DNA of 64,000 nucleotides from Thalassospira alkalitolerans (GCF_002115745.1 NZ_JFKB01000004.1:248001-312000), one strand, 5' to 3'. Counted from the stretch's first letter, positions 43,453 to 52,151 are shown. Notes: generated from the letters alone by a model not told the origin. Numbers and translations: made by a program.

Positions 43453-44226
43453 TTATTGCTGGCCTTCATGGGCTTTGGCGGTGCGGGCATGCAAATCACG
43501 CAGGATCTGAAGCTCGTTCGCATCGGGCACCGGAGTTTGCGCAATTTCATCTGCAAATTCAACGGTCCAGCCGGTATTTGCAATAATGTCTTCGCGCGTC
43601 ACGCCGGGATGGATCGACGTCACAATGAACTGTTTGCCAACCGGATGGGGTTCCATGATGCAAAGATCGGTAATCAACCGCGACGGGCCTTTGGTATCGA
43701 CACCATAAGACGCGCGATCATTACCACCCGTGCCATGACCAAGCGAGGTGATGAAATCAATCTTTTCAACAAAGCCGCGTTTGGTCTGTTTCATGACCAG
43801 AAATACTTCGCCGCAACTCGTGGCAATTTCCGGCGCCCCGCCGCCGCCCGGCAGGCGGACCTTGGGATTATCATAATCACCGATCACGGTGGTGTTGATA
43901 TTGCCGTATTTATCAAGCTGTGCCGCGCCAAGGAAGCCAACCGAAATCTTGCCACCCTGCAACCAATACCGGAACATTTCCGGCACAGGCACGGTGTTCA
44001 CCGCCGTTTCGCAAAGCTCGCCATCGCCAATTGACAAGGGCAAGACATCGGGCTTGGTGCCGATTGTGCCACTTTCATAAATAAGCGTCAGTTCCGGCGC
44101 ATGGGTCAATCGTGCAAGGTTACATGCCGCCGATGGCATACCGATGCCAACAAAACACACATCGTCGTTTTTAAGCGCACGAGAGGCAGAAACCGTCATC
44201 ATTTCGGTAGGTGTATAATCAACCAT
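43453..44226 (-). CDS. pcaJ: 3-oxoadipate CoA-transferase, beta subunit
   Basis: Beta subunit of 257 residues, activating 3-oxoadipate with CoA from succinyl-CoA. The catalytic glutamate is in LIYESGTIGTKP near residue 53, and GFLGAAQLDKYGNINTT near 106-122 is the CoA-transferase II signature region. The ATG at 44226 is preceded by GGAGG 7 bases upstream; the longer frame adds 29 residues that overlap pcaI. It is coupled to pcaI by a 14-base gap. Confidence 0.88.
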   Translation of the reverse strand: MVDYTPTEMMTVSASRALKNDDVCFVGIGMPSAACNLARLTHAPELTLIYESGTIGTKPDVLPLSIGDGELCETAVNTVPVPEMFRYWLQGGKISVGFLGAAQLDKYGNINTTVIGDYDNPKVRLPGGGGAPEIATSCGEVFLVMKQTKRGFVEKIDFITSLGHGTGGNDRASYGVDTKGPSRLITDLCIMEPHPVGKQFIVTSIHPGVTREDIIANTGWTVEFADEIAQTPVPDANELQILRDLHARTAKAHEGQQ

Positions 44227-44240
44227 GGTTTTTCCTCCGC

Positions 44241-45095
44241 TTACCCTTTGTTCGCATCGCGTTTGGCGGCGAAATCTTCGGGGCCGCCATTCATGACATG
44301 CTCGTTGATCCATGCGCTAAAGCTGTCGCGATCCTTGGCAATTGTGTCCCACGCCTTGTAAAACGCGTTGTCACGTTTGTAATAACCCTGCGCATAGGAC
44401 GGATGTGCGCCGCCGGGCACCTCGACAATCGCGGTCACGGCCCAATTTGGCAGCATGACAGCGTTATAAGGAACGTCATCAAAGTTATCGACGATCTCTT
44501 CAACCGTGATGATCGATTTTTTCGCAGCCAGAACGGCTTCTTTCTGAACGCCAACAATGCCTTCAAACAAGACATCACCCTTTTTATTGGCTTTCTGGGC
44601 ATGAACAACCGTCACATCCGGGCGAATGGCCGGCACCGCCGCCAGACGTTCACCGGTAAACGGGCATTCGATGAATTTGATATTCTTGTTCACACGCGGC
44701 AATTCCGCCCCGCGGTATCCCTTAAACACCGCACAGGGCAAACCGGCCGCTCCCGCGTCATAGGCATTGGCCATCGCCGCATGGCTGTGTTCTTCAATTT
44801 CAAGCTTGTGCGGCCAACCATCCTGAATGGCTTCGCGCAGACGATGCAACGATCCAACACCGGGGTTTCCGCCCCATGAAAACACCAGTTTCTTGGCGCA
44901 ACCGGCCCCGATCAACTGATCATAAATCATATCAGGCGTCATCCGGATCAAGGTCAGATCCTTGATCCCCTGACGGATAACTTCATGCCCGGCGGCATGC
45001 GGGATAAGATGGGTAAAACCTTCCATCGAGACGGTATCGCCATCCTTGATGCAGGATGAAACGGCGTCTTTAAGCGACATGAAGCGTGCGACCAC
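44241..45095 (-). CDS. pcaI: 3-oxoadipate CoA-transferase, alpha subunit
   Basis: Alpha subunit of 284 residues. Conserved sequence: DGDTVSMEGFTHLIPHAAGH near 18-37 and FSWGGNPGVGSLHRLR. Longer than E. coli-type PcaI, it resembles the subunit-A proteins of the alphaproteobacterial pca clusters. GTG at 45095 is chosen because CAGGAG lies 7 bases upstream; the ATG five codons later has no proper spacing. A 134-base gap separates it from pcaG, with a 7-bp stem at 45172-45212. Confidence 0.87.
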   Translation of the reverse strand: MVARFMSLKDAVSSCIKDGDTVSMEGFTHLIPHAAGHEVIRQGIKDLTLIRMTPDMIYDQLIGAGCAKKLVFSWGGNPGVGSLHRLREAIQDGWPHKLEIEEHSHAAMANAYDAGAAGLPCAVFKGYRGAELPRVNKNIKFIECPFTGERLAAVPAIRPDVTVVHAQKANKKGDVLFEGIVGVQKEAVLAAKKSIITVEEIVDNFDDVPYNAVMLPNWAVTAIVEVPGGAHPSYAQGYYKRDNAFYKAWDTIAKDRDSFSAWINEHVMNGGPEDFAAKRDANKG

Positions 45096-45171
45096 GGTAA
45101 AACTCCTGTGGTAACCAAAACAATAGAAACGCGGCGTATTTCAGCCGGATTATGCGGGAATATGTTTGGGT

Positions 45172-45212
45172 GGCTGCGACCACCGGCTTTCCCCAAAGCA
45201 GCGGACGCAGCC
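45172..45212 (-). other. Inverted repeat between pcaG and pcaI
   Basis: GGCTGCG and CGCAGCC (7 bp) around a 27-base loop that pairs poorly. No T run follows on the minus strand. It may be a processing site between the pcaDCHG and pcaIJF parts of the operon; there is little else to support it. Confidence 0.3.
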
Positions 45213-45229
45213 ATCCAGACCGAACCGAC

Positions 45230-45817
45230 CTAGACGTCGAAGAACACGGTTTCCGCATCCCCCTGCATATGAATGTCGATCCGGTATTCAACCCCGGTAC
45301 GGGTTTCGACACGCTTGGCGATCAAGGTATCGCGGCGGTCTGCGGGAACAGATTGAAGGATGTCATCGCGGGCGTTCAATTCCGCCTCGTCGGCAAAGTA
45401 AAAGCGCGTAAACGCATGCACCAGCATACCGCGCATGAACACGATGACATTGACAAACGGGGCGGCACCATCGGCAACCACGCCCGGTTTCACAGTATCA
45501 AAATAAAACCGGTTCTGCGCATCGGTGCCGGTGCCGCAACGGCCAAGGCCGCGGAACCCCGTTGATGCAACATCAACCGGATTTTCGGCATAGGTCCCAT
45601 TGGCATCGGCCTGCCAGATTTCGATCATCGCGTCATTGACCGGGTCATTATTGCCGTCAAACACCTGGCCGGTAATGCGGATATGTTCACCATCCGCATC
45701 AGGCCCTGCCACCACCGGATCAACAACATCGGTAAAATCATAACCATATTGCTGTGCCGTCAGGCCATAGGCGAAATACGGGCCAACCGTCTGTGAAGGG
45801 GTTTCACCATAAGACAT
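45230..45817 (-). CDS. pcaG: Protocatechuate 3,4-dioxygenase, alpha subunit
   Basis: Alpha subunit of 195 residues of the non-haem Fe(III) ring-cleavage dioxygenase. TPSQTVGPYFAYGL near 5-18 is the alpha-subunit opening, and the intradiol core GQVFDGNNDPVNDAMIEIWQ lies near 50-69. Alpha subunits lack the iron ligands, consistent with what is seen. GGAGGATTAAGTC precedes the ATG. It follows pcaH by 3 bases. Confidence 0.92.
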   Translation of the reverse strand: MSYGETPSQTVGPYFAYGLTAQQYGYDFTDVVDPVVAGPDADGEHIRITGQVFDGNNDPVNDAMIEIWQADANGTYAENPVDVASTGFRGLGRCGTGTDAQNRFYFDTVKPGVVADGAAPFVNVIVFMRGMLVHAFTRFYFADEAELNARDDILQSVPADRRDTLIAKRVETRTGVEYRIDIHMQGDAETVFFDV

Positions 45818-45820
45818 GAC

Positions 45821-46522
45821 TTAATCCTCCATCGGGGTTGCATTGCGTCCACGCAGGACGATGTCGAACTGATAACCAAGGGCAAAGCCTTCCTCGGTTT
45901 TTTCGATCGAAAACTTTGAAATCAACCGTTCGCGTGCGACCGGGTCCTGCGTTTCCAAAAAGATCGGATCAAGTTCAAGCAACGGATCACCCGGAAAATA
46001 CATCTGGGTCACAAGGCGCGTGGCAAAGCCCGGCCCAAACAGCGACAGATGAATGTGGTTCGGACGCCATGCATTGAAATGGTTGCCCCAGGGATAGGCC
46101 CCCGGCTTGATCGTATAAAACATGTAATTGCCGTCTGCATCGGTCATGCAACGGCCCGACCCGCGAAAGTTCGGATCAAGCGGCGCATTATGCTGATCGA
46201 CCTTATGAACATATCGCCCCGCTGCATTGGCCTGCCAGACTTCGACAAGGATATTGGGCTGCGGGCGGCCATCGGTATCCATGACCTTGCCATGCACAAC
46301 AATACGTTCGCCAAGCGGCTCGCCATTGGTGACGCCGTTTTTGGTCAGATCGAAATCAAGCTTGCGCACCGATGCCGGGGCAAAACGCGGCCCTGTCCCC
46401 TCGGTCAGGCCCGACTTGATCGCAAGTGGCAGCCGCGACGGTCCGCGCAAAAGGGTGGATTTGTAACCAGGTGCGATAAACGGGGCGTGGGAACCCCAGT
46501 CACGCGGTTTAAAAGTGGACAT
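45821..46522 (-). CDS. pcaH: Protocatechuate 3,4-dioxygenase, beta subunit
   Basis: Iron-bearing beta subunit of 233 residues that opens protocatechuate to 3-carboxy-cis,cis-muconate. Ligand positions are visible: tyrosines in AAGRYVHKV (near 111) and IKPGAYPWG (near 150) and histidines in RPNHIHLSL (near 162-164). Strongly conserved segments GRCMTDADGNYMFYT and NHFNAWRPNH match PcaH. It precedes pcaG and follows pcaC with short gaps. Confidence 0.93.
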   Translation of the reverse strand: MSTFKPRDWGSHAPFIAPGYKSTLLRGPSRLPLAIKSGLTEGTGPRFAPASVRKLDFDLTKNGVTNGEPLGERIVVHGKVMDTDGRPQPNILVEVWQANAAGRYVHKVDQHNAPLDPNFRGSGRCMTDADGNYMFYTIKPGAYPWGNHFNAWRPNHIHLSLFGPGFATRLVTQMYFPGDPLLELDPIFLETQDPVARERLISKFSIEKTEEGFALGYQFDIVLRGRNATPMED

Positions 46523-46527
46523 GGCGT

Positions 46528-46920
46528 TTACTCTCCCTTGGCAGCTTCGTCGATATCGGCATAGGTTTGCTTGGCAATGCGGAATGCCGTATTGGCGGTG
46601 GGAACACCGGCATAAACCGCAACATGCATCAGGGTTTCACGAATATCATCGCGCGTCGCCCCGGTATTAAGCGTTGCACGGATATGCATTGCCAATTCTT
46701 CTTCATGACCAAGCCCGGCCAAAAGGGCAATGGTCACGATACTGCGTTCGCGCTTGGTGAACGCATCACTGGTCCAGACACCGTTCCAGACATTTTCAGT
46801 GATGTAACGCTGAAAATCGGCGTCGATTTCGGTTACATTTGCCGATGCACGATCTACATGGGCATCGCCTAAAACAGAACGGCGGGTTTTCATACCAACT
46901 TCATACCGGTTCTCAGACAA
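46528..46920 (-). CDS. pcaC: 4-carboxymuconolactone decarboxylase
   Basis: AhpD-fold decarboxylase of 130 residues making 3-oxoadipate enol-lactone. Core sequence LGHEEELAMHIRATLNTGAT near 70-89 and TLMHVAVYAGVPTANTAF near 98-115 match PcaC. TTG at 46920 is taken as start: AAGGAG lies 7 bases before it, while the first ATG (46893) has none. The start overlaps the end of pcaD by 8 bases, so the two are translationally coupled. Confidence 0.9.
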   Translation of the reverse strand: MSENRYEVGMKTRRSVLGDAHVDRASANVTEIDADFQRYITENVWNGVWTSDAFTKRERSIVTIALLAGLGHEEELAMHIRATLNTGATRDDIRETLMHVAVYAGVPTANTAFRIAKQTYADIDEAAKGE

Positions 46921-47713
46921 GGTTATTCTCCTTGATAAATCGGTCGATCAACCGGGAAAGCAATTCCGGGGTTTCAAGGCATGGTAAATGCCCGACCCCG
47001 TCAATAAGTTCAAATGTCGCACCGGGGATCATCCCGGCCATGGCGCGGACCACATCGGGCGGGGTTGCCAGATCGTCCGATCCGCAAATGCACAGAACCG
47101 GAACCGCAATTTTGGTCGCCGCGTCACGCAGATCACCATCTCGCAGGGCCACACATGTCCCGACATAGCCATCAACGGTCGTGCGCACCAGCATGTCGCG
47201 ATACATCGCGGTTTCAAGCGGGCGTTCGGCGCGATAAATCGGTGACAGCCAGCGTTCGATAATCGCATCGCCAAGCGGCTCAATGCCGTCCTTTTTAATC
47301 GCGTCGATCCGCGTGTTCCAGCCATCCGCATCGCCAAGTTTTGGCGCGGTATCACACAGGATCATCGCACGCACGCGGTCTGGTACAAGCGACGCCACCT
47401 TTTGCGCAATCAGCCCACCGACCGACAATCCACAAAGGATCACATCATCAACACCCAGATAATCAAGCAGCCCGATCAGATCATTGGCATGCAGGTCGAT
47501 ATTATACTCGACAGTCCCAATACCCGATAAACCGTGGCCGCGTTTGTCATAGGTTATAACGTTGAACCGATCTGAAAACGCCACAACGACATCATCCCAG
47601 ATGCGTTGGTCGGTCCCCAGCGAATTTGAAAACACCAAAGCAGGTCCGTCTTTCGGGCCGCTTTGGGTATAATGGATATGTGTCCCGTTGATCGGGGCAA
47701 CGTATAAACTCAT
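46913..47713 (-). CDS. pcaD: 3-oxoadipate enol-lactone hydrolase
   Basis: Alpha/beta hydrolase of 266 residues that opens enol-lactone to 3-oxoadipate. The nucleophile serine is in LCGLSVGGLIAQ near residues 91-102, the aspartate in ICGSDDLATP and the histidine in GVGHLPCLETPE near 246-257. It is the first gene of the minus-strand operon and faces pcaQ across a 120-base region with a PcaQ-like palindrome. Confidence 0.92.
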   Translation of the reverse strand: MSLYVAPINGTHIHYTQSGPKDGPALVFSNSLGTDQRIWDDVVVAFSDRFNVITYDKRGHGLSGIGTVEYNIDLHANDLIGLLDYLGVDDVILCGLSVGGLIAQKVASLVPDRVRAMILCDTAPKLGDADGWNTRIDAIKKDGIEPLGDAIIERWLSPIYRAERPLETAMYRDMLVRTTVDGYVGTCVALRDGDLRDAATKIAVPVLCICGSDDLATPPDVVRAMAGMIPGATFELIDGVGHLPCLETPELLSRLIDRFIKENNLV

Positions 47714-47789
47714 GTCATTTCCACCCTGATGTGTCGCCCCAATCTGACAGGCGGGTTTGGTTATGTAAAATGAGGATTTGCGTTAATTG

Positions 47790-47807
47790 CATAACCATAT
47801 AATTATG
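47790..47807. promoter_or_regulatory. PcaQ-type binding site between pcaD and pcaQ
   Basis: CATAACCATATAATTATG, an imperfect palindrome of CATAACCAT. It resembles the ATAACC-N4-GGTTAA sequence known for Sinorhizobium PcaQ; the left arm is exact. It lies 77-94 bases upstream of pcaD and 27-44 upstream of pcaQ, suiting activation of pcaD and auto-control. Confidence 0.65.
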
Positions 47808-47833
47808 AAAACACATGAAATTTGAATTCGGAA

Positions 47834-48784
47834 ATGGAAAACATGCTCGACCACCGCATTAAATTCCGCCATTTGACATGCTTTCTCGAAGTCGCGCGCC
47901 AACGCAGTGTCGTCAAGGCCGCCGATACATTATCCATCACCCAGCCTGCTGTTTCCAAAACCATCCGCGAGCTTGAAGAACATCTTGATGCTCGCCTGTT
48001 TGACAGGTCCAAGCGTGGTGTCACCCTGACCGATTTTGGCAAGGTATTCCTGCGCTATGCCGGGGCCAGCGTCACTGCCCTGCGTCAGGGTATCGACAGC
48101 ATCAGTCAGGTCAGGATGCAGGGCGGGCTATCGATTAACCTTGGCGTTCTGCCAACCGTTGCCGCCAGTGTCATGCCAAGCGCCATCCGCCGCTTCAAGG
48201 CACTCAGCCCCGATACAACGGTCAAGGTAGTTGCCGGACCCAATGTCATGTTGATGGGGCAATTGCGCGTTGGCGAACTTGATCTGGTGGTCGGGCGCCT
48301 TGCCGAACCCGATCAAATGTCGGGGCTATCCTTTATTCATCTGTATTCGGAACATATTTCACTGGTCGCCCGTCCGGGCCATCCGCTTTTGGCCGATAAA
48401 AACCCAGACATCACACGCATTCGCGAATTTACGGTTCTGGTGCCGCCCAAACACGCAATCATTCACCAGACAGTCGATAAAATGCTGATTGCGCATGGCA
48501 TCGGCGCCCTGCCCGATCGGATTGAAACGGTTTCAACATCGTTTGGACGCGCCTTTACCCGCGAAACCGATGCCATCTGGATCATTTCCAATGGGGCGGT
48601 TGCATCCGACATCGCCGAGGGCCATCTGGTGGAACTGCCGATTGATACCAGCGATACCTTTGGCCCGGTTGGCCTGACCACCCGGATTGACAGCCCGATC
48701 TCACCACCGGTTGAAATGCTGATCAATGCGGTCCGCGAAGAAGCCGCCCTGCATCATGCGGCCCATTCCCGTCACAATACATAA
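47834..48784 (+). CDS. pcaQ: LysR-family activator of protocatechuate genes
   Basis: Regulator of 316 residues, typical PcaQ/LysR. The helix-turn-helix spans about 9-68 (RSVVKAADTLSITQPAVSKT is the recognition part); the effector domain follows from about 95 and probably binds carboxymuconate or a related intermediate. The ATG at 47834 is chosen over a TTG 12 bases upstream; an ATG at 47843 is also possible. The stop codon lies inside a second PcaQ-like site, so the gene is bracketed by its likely targets. Confidence 0.88.
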   Translation: MENMLDHRIKFRHLTCFLEVARQRSVVKAADTLSITQPAVSKTIRELEEHLDARLFDRSKRGVTLTDFGKVFLRYAGASVTALRQGIDSISQVRMQGGLSINLGVLPTVAASVMPSAIRRFKALSPDTTVKVVAGPNVMLMGQLRVGELDLVVGRLAEPDQMSGLSFIHLYSEHISLVARPGHPLLADKNPDITRIREFTVLVPPKHAIIHQTVDKMLIAHGIGALPDRIETVSTSFGRAFTRETDAIWIISNGAVASDIAEGHLVELPIDTSDTFGPVGLTTRIDSPISPPVEMLINAVREEAALHHAAHSRHNT

Positions 48785-48797
48785 TCATATGGTTATG
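48780..48797. promoter_or_regulatory. PcaQ-type binding site upstream of the TRAP operon
   Basis: CATAATCATATGGTTATG, a palindrome with one mismatch pair. Its right arm is the exact complement of CATAACCAT seen near pcaD. It overlaps the pcaQ stop codon and lies 218 bases upstream of dctP; a half-site CATAACCAT recurs at 48822-48830. Confidence 0.65.
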
Positions 48798-48821
48798 CAA
48801 ATGAGCGCCAATATCATTATA

Positions 48822-48830
48822 CATAACCAT
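48822..48830 (+). promoter_or_regulatory. PcaQ half-site
   Basis: CATAACCAT, identical to the left arm of the pcaD-pcaQ site and 42 bases downstream of the start of the second full site, about four helical turns. It lies 185 bases upstream of the TRAP binding-protein gene. A second weaker contact for a PcaQ tetramer is an inference. Confidence 0.4.
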
Positions 48831-49014
48831 GCAGGGAAGATTAGATTGTTTACAAATTGGCATGAATGTTGTGCATAAATGGCAAACATGCCGACAAAAA
48901 GAAGAATAAAAACAACAAAAATAAACTGCTGGAAAACTTCGCAGATAAAAAGCGCATCATGGCTGAGACGTTTGATGGCGTTTGGCGACGTCGGGGACGC
49001 TCAAAGGAGGAAGA

Positions 49015-50049
49015 ATGAAAAACATCACCAAGCTGCTGGCAGGTGCCGCTGTTGCGACCATGGTGTCGTTCGGCGCACAGGCGCAGGAAGTTACGCTGAC
49101 GATCCATCATTTCCTGGGCCCAAAAGCACCGGCCCAGTCGAAAATGATCGAACCGTGGGCAAAGAAGATCGAAGAAGAATCAAACGGACGCATCAAGTTC
49201 GAGATTTTCCCATCCATGTCACTCGGTGGCAAACCGCCGGAACTGTATCGTCAGGTCCGTGACGGGGCCGCCGATATCGTCTGGACCCTGCCGGGTTACA
49301 CCCCGGGCGTCTTCCCCCATACCGAAGTTTTTGAACTTCCGGGTGTGCATCTGGGTGACGCACGCGCGACCAACCTCGCGATCTGGGACCTGATGGAAGA
49401 CATGGCACCGGACCTTAAAGACATCCATCCGCTGGCCGTTCACGTCCATGCCGGTCAGGCCATCCACCTGACAGAAAAAGAAGTCCGCACCGTTGCCGAC
49501 GTCAAGGGCCTTAAACTGCGCACCCCGACCCGTACCGGTTCCTGGGTGATTGAATCCTGGGGCGCAGAACCGGTCGGCATGCCCGTCCCGGCCCTGCCAC
49601 AGGCAATGTCGCTGGGTGTTGTTGACGGTGGCCTCGTGCCATTCGAAGTCGTTCCACCGCTGAAACTGGCTGAACTGGTTTCCTACTCGGTCGAAGGCGA
49701 AGGCGTTAATTCGCGCTTTGGTACCTCGGTCTTCCTGTTTGCCATGAACAAGGACCGTTACGAAAGCCTGCCAGATGATCTCAAAGAAATCATCGACCGC
49801 AATTCAGGTCGCGATTTCGCAGGTCATATCGGTGACGTTTTCAACGATGTCGAAGAAGTCGGCAAGAAAATGATCAACGATGGCAAAGGTCAGGTTATCA
49901 AACTGACCCCGGCGCAAAAAGCAACCTTCGACGATGCATCCGCATCCGTGACCGATCGCTGGATCGAAGAAGCAAAGTCGAACGGCATTGATGGTGCTGC
50001 TCTGGTTGCCAAGGCCAAAGCCGCCGTTCTCGCCCACACAGCACAGTAA
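49015..50049 (+). CDS. TRAP solute-binding protein, probably for an aromatic acid
   Basis: DctP-family periplasmic protein of 344 residues with a Sec signal peptide cut near residue 22 (SFGAQAQEV). The ligand-binding arginine region is VKGLKLRTPTRTGSWVIESW near 162-181. AAAGGAGG precedes the ATG. Its place between pcaQ and a PobR-like regulator, with a PcaQ-type site upstream, suggests it binds protocatechuate or 4-hydroxybenzoate. Family members of this type are known to bind aromatic acids, but the pocket cannot be read directly. Confidence 0.85.
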   Translation: MKNITKLLAGAAVATMVSFGAQAQEVTLTIHHFLGPKAPAQSKMIEPWAKKIEEESNGRIKFEIFPSMSLGGKPPELYRQVRDGAADIVWTLPGYTPGVFPHTEVFELPGVHLGDARATNLAIWDLMEDMAPDLKDIHPLAVHVHAGQAIHLTEKEVRTVADVKGLKLRTPTRTGSWVIESWGAEPVGMPVPALPQAMSLGVVDGGLVPFEVVPPLKLAELVSYSVEGEGVNSRFGTSVFLFAMNKDRYESLPDDLKEIIDRNSGRDFAGHIGDVFNDVEEVGKKMINDGKGQVIKLTPAQKATFDDASASVTDRWIEEAKSNGIDGAALVAKAKAAVLAHTAQ

Positions 50050-50066
50050 TTTCCAAGTTACTGGAA

Positions 50067-50137
50067 AATCTTGCGGGGTTACGTATCATCACGTTACGTG
50101 ACCCCGTTTTATCGTAAGCCCGCTTCTCCGCAAGATT
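50067..50137 (+). promoter_or_regulatory. Alternative stem-loops between TRAP binding-protein and permease genes
   Basis: A terminator-like stem pairs 50074-50084 (CGGGGTTACGT) with 50096-50106 (ACGTGACCCCG, one G-U) and is followed by TTTTATC. A second, overlapping pairing joins 50067-50076 (AATCTTGCGG) to 50128-50137 (CCGCAAGATT), 10 bp and mutually exclusive with the first. A small TTCCA/TGGAA hairpin precedes both. The layout resembles a terminator/antiterminator and also reaches the start region of the small permease. Confidence 0.55.
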
Positions 50138-50146
50138 GTATGACAC

Positions 50147-50650
50147 ATGAAAAACGTGCTGAATAAGGCCGCATCCTGGTTTGCCGTTGCTGGCGGCTTT
50201 CTGGCCTTGCTGATCGCCGTTGTGACCATCGTCAATGTCACCGCGTTCGGACTGGATAAAATTGCCCGCCTGATGGACGCCAATTTCCCCGCCATCATCG
50301 GCTATGAAGACTTTGTCAGTATGACTGTCAGTGCCGCGGCCCTGATGTTTTTCCCTTATTGTCAATCGCGTCACGGCCATGTTGCCGTTGATGTCTTTAT
50401 CAAAATGTTTCCCAATTGGTTCGCACGTGGCGTTGATATCTCCTCGGGCCTCCTGATGACGCTTCTGGCCTTTTTCATGGGTTACATGATGATCAATGGC
50501 ATGATCGAAGTCCGCAGCGACAATACCCTGTCGGCAATTTTGGGCTGGCCGGTCTGGCCGTTCTATCTGCCAGGCATCGTATCGATGTTCCTGTGGGCGC
50601 TGATTGCCGCAAGTCAGATTTTCGAAAGCGAGGCCGAGGCCAATGTCTGA
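50147..50650 (+). CDS. TRAP transporter small permease, DctQ family
   Basis: Membrane protein of 167 residues with four hydrophobic helices (about 10-30, 45-70, 88-108, 125-150). Family-like turn: NFPAIIGYEDFVSMTVSAAA near 42-61 and YCQSRHGHVAVDVFIKMFP. Ribosome site is poor and the start region can pair with the leader of the hairpin upstream. The stop overlaps the large permease start by 8 bases. Confidence 0.82.
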   Translation: MKNVLNKAASWFAVAGGFLALLIAVVTIVNVTAFGLDKIARLMDANFPAIIGYEDFVSMTVSAAALMFFPYCQSRHGHVAVDVFIKMFPNWFARGVDISSGLLMTLLAFFMGYMMINGMIEVRSDNTLSAILGWPVWPFYLPGIVSMFLWALIAASQIFESEAEANV

Positions 50651-52034
50651 ACGTGAATTAATCGGTCTTGGCGGCCTTGGGCTGCTGTTCTTTGTGCTTG
50701 CCCTGCGTGTTCCTGTCGGTCTTGCCATGATCGGCGTCGGGATTGGCGGTAACTATATCCTTAGTTTGTTTTTCCCGTTCCTGCGCTTTGAACCCTATAT
50801 GCAACAGTTCAAATCCCTGTTTTACGGGATTGTTTCAAACTACGAACTCTCGGTCGTGCCACTGTTCGTGCTGATGGGCTATCTCGCCAGTCAGGCCAAT
50901 CTGTCACGCGATCTGTTTCAGGGCGTCAACGCCATTCTGGGCCGGTTCCGCGGCGGTGTTGCCATGGCAGCCATTGGCGCCTGCGCCGGTTTTGGTGCGG
51001 TTTGCGGATCATCGCTTGCCACGGCATCGACAATGGGCAAGGTCGCCCTGCCGGAATTGCGTCGTCTGAATTATTCACCACGTCTTGCCACCGGCACGCT
51101 AGCCGCAGGCGGTACGCTTGGCATTCTGATCCCGCCATCGGTTGCCTTGGTGATTTATGCCGTCACGGTCGAGGCATCGATCATTCAGATGTTTCAGGCC
51201 GCAATCATTCCCGGTTTGCTTGCCGTTGCATTCTTTATGGGCGTGATTGCCATTCAGGTCCGTATAAACCCAAGTTTGGCCCCGCTTCCCGAACCGATGG
51301 CACCCGCCGAACGCCGCGAAGCCCTGTTGCGTCTGATCCCGGTCATGGTGATCTTTGGATCGATCATTCTTGGCCTTGGGGCGGGTTTGTTTACCCCAAC
51401 CCCTGCGGCCGGTGTTGGCGTTTTTGCCATTCTGGTTTACGGCGCTTACATGCGCCTAAAGGGCAAGGGCGGCCTGACCTTTGCTGGCTTAAAACAATCA
51501 CTGCGTGATACCGCTGTTACCACCTCGATGATCTTTTTCATCCTGCTGGGGGCCGAAGTCCTCAAAGGCTTCTTCAGCCGTGCCAACCTTCCGGCCTTCA
51601 TGGCCGAAGCCGCTGCGACAAGCGGGTTTGACCCTTGGCTGATCATGGTTCTGATGTTGCTGGCCCTGATTGTTCTGGGCTGCTTCATGGAAAGCCTGTC
51701 GATGATCGTGGTTGTCATCCCGTTCTTCTGGCCGGCCTTGGTTGATATCAATGGCGGCGATTGGGCCACGGCGGCGACCGCGGCCTATGGTATGGGGGCC
51801 GAAGACCTTAAAATCTGGTTTGGCATCCTGGCCCTGATTGTCGTCGAACTGGGGCTGATAACACCGCCCGTCGGGTTAAATGTGTTCATCATCAACGCGC
51901 TTGCCGAAGGTGTTCCCATGAGCCAGACCTTCCGCGGGGTGATGCCCTTCTTCGCCGCCGAGATCGTCCGCATCCTGATTTTGATCTTTATCCCGGCGCT
52001 GACATTGTTTGTGCCAACCCTATTGGGCGGATAG
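50643..52034 (+). CDS. TRAP transporter large permease, DctM family
   Basis: Permease of 463 residues with about twelve helices. Conserved elements: SVVPLFVLMGYLASQA near 72-87, CGSSLATASTMGKVALPELR near 122-141 and ITPPVGLNVFIINALAEG near 408-425. The ATG at 50643 (MSERELIG) overlaps the small permease gene; an upstream frame adds 13 residues from it. It is the last gene of the TRAP operon before a good terminator. Confidence 0.88.
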   Translation: MSERELIGLGGLGLLFFVLALRVPVGLAMIGVGIGGNYILSLFFPFLRFEPYMQQFKSLFYGIVSNYELSVVPLFVLMGYLASQANLSRDLFQGVNAILGRFRGGVAMAAIGACAGFGAVCGSSLATASTMGKVALPELRRLNYSPRLATGTLAAGGTLGILIPPSVALVIYAVTVEASIIQMFQAAIIPGLLAVAFFMGVIAIQVRINPSLAPLPEPMAPAERREALLRLIPVMVIFGSIILGLGAGLFTPTPAAGVGVFAILVYGAYMRLKGKGGLTFAGLKQSLRDTAVTTSMIFFILLGAEVLKGFFSRANLPAFMAEAAATSGFDPWLIMVLMLLALIVLGCFMESLSMIVVVIPFFWPALVDINGGDWATAATAAYGMGAEDLKIWFGILALIVVELGLITPPVGLNVFIINALAEGVPMSQTFRGVMPFFAAEIVRILILIFIPALTLFVPTLLGG

Positions 52035-52056
52035 CAAGCCCGCCATATCTTTTGCG

Positions 52057-52094
52057 AAAAGCCCGCCCCGGTTATCTGATGGCGGGCTTTTCTT
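52057..52094 (+). terminator. Terminator of the TRAP operon
   Basis: Eleven-bp perfect stem AAAAGCCCGCC/GGCGGGCTTTT (52057-52067 and 52081-52091), 13-base loop, followed by CTTTTGG; 22 bases after the permease stop. Confidence 0.88.
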
Positions 52095-52151
52095 TTGGTC
52101 CGGCGCAAAACCCGCTAGACTAAAGCCCCTTTGAAACAGCAACAGATACCC

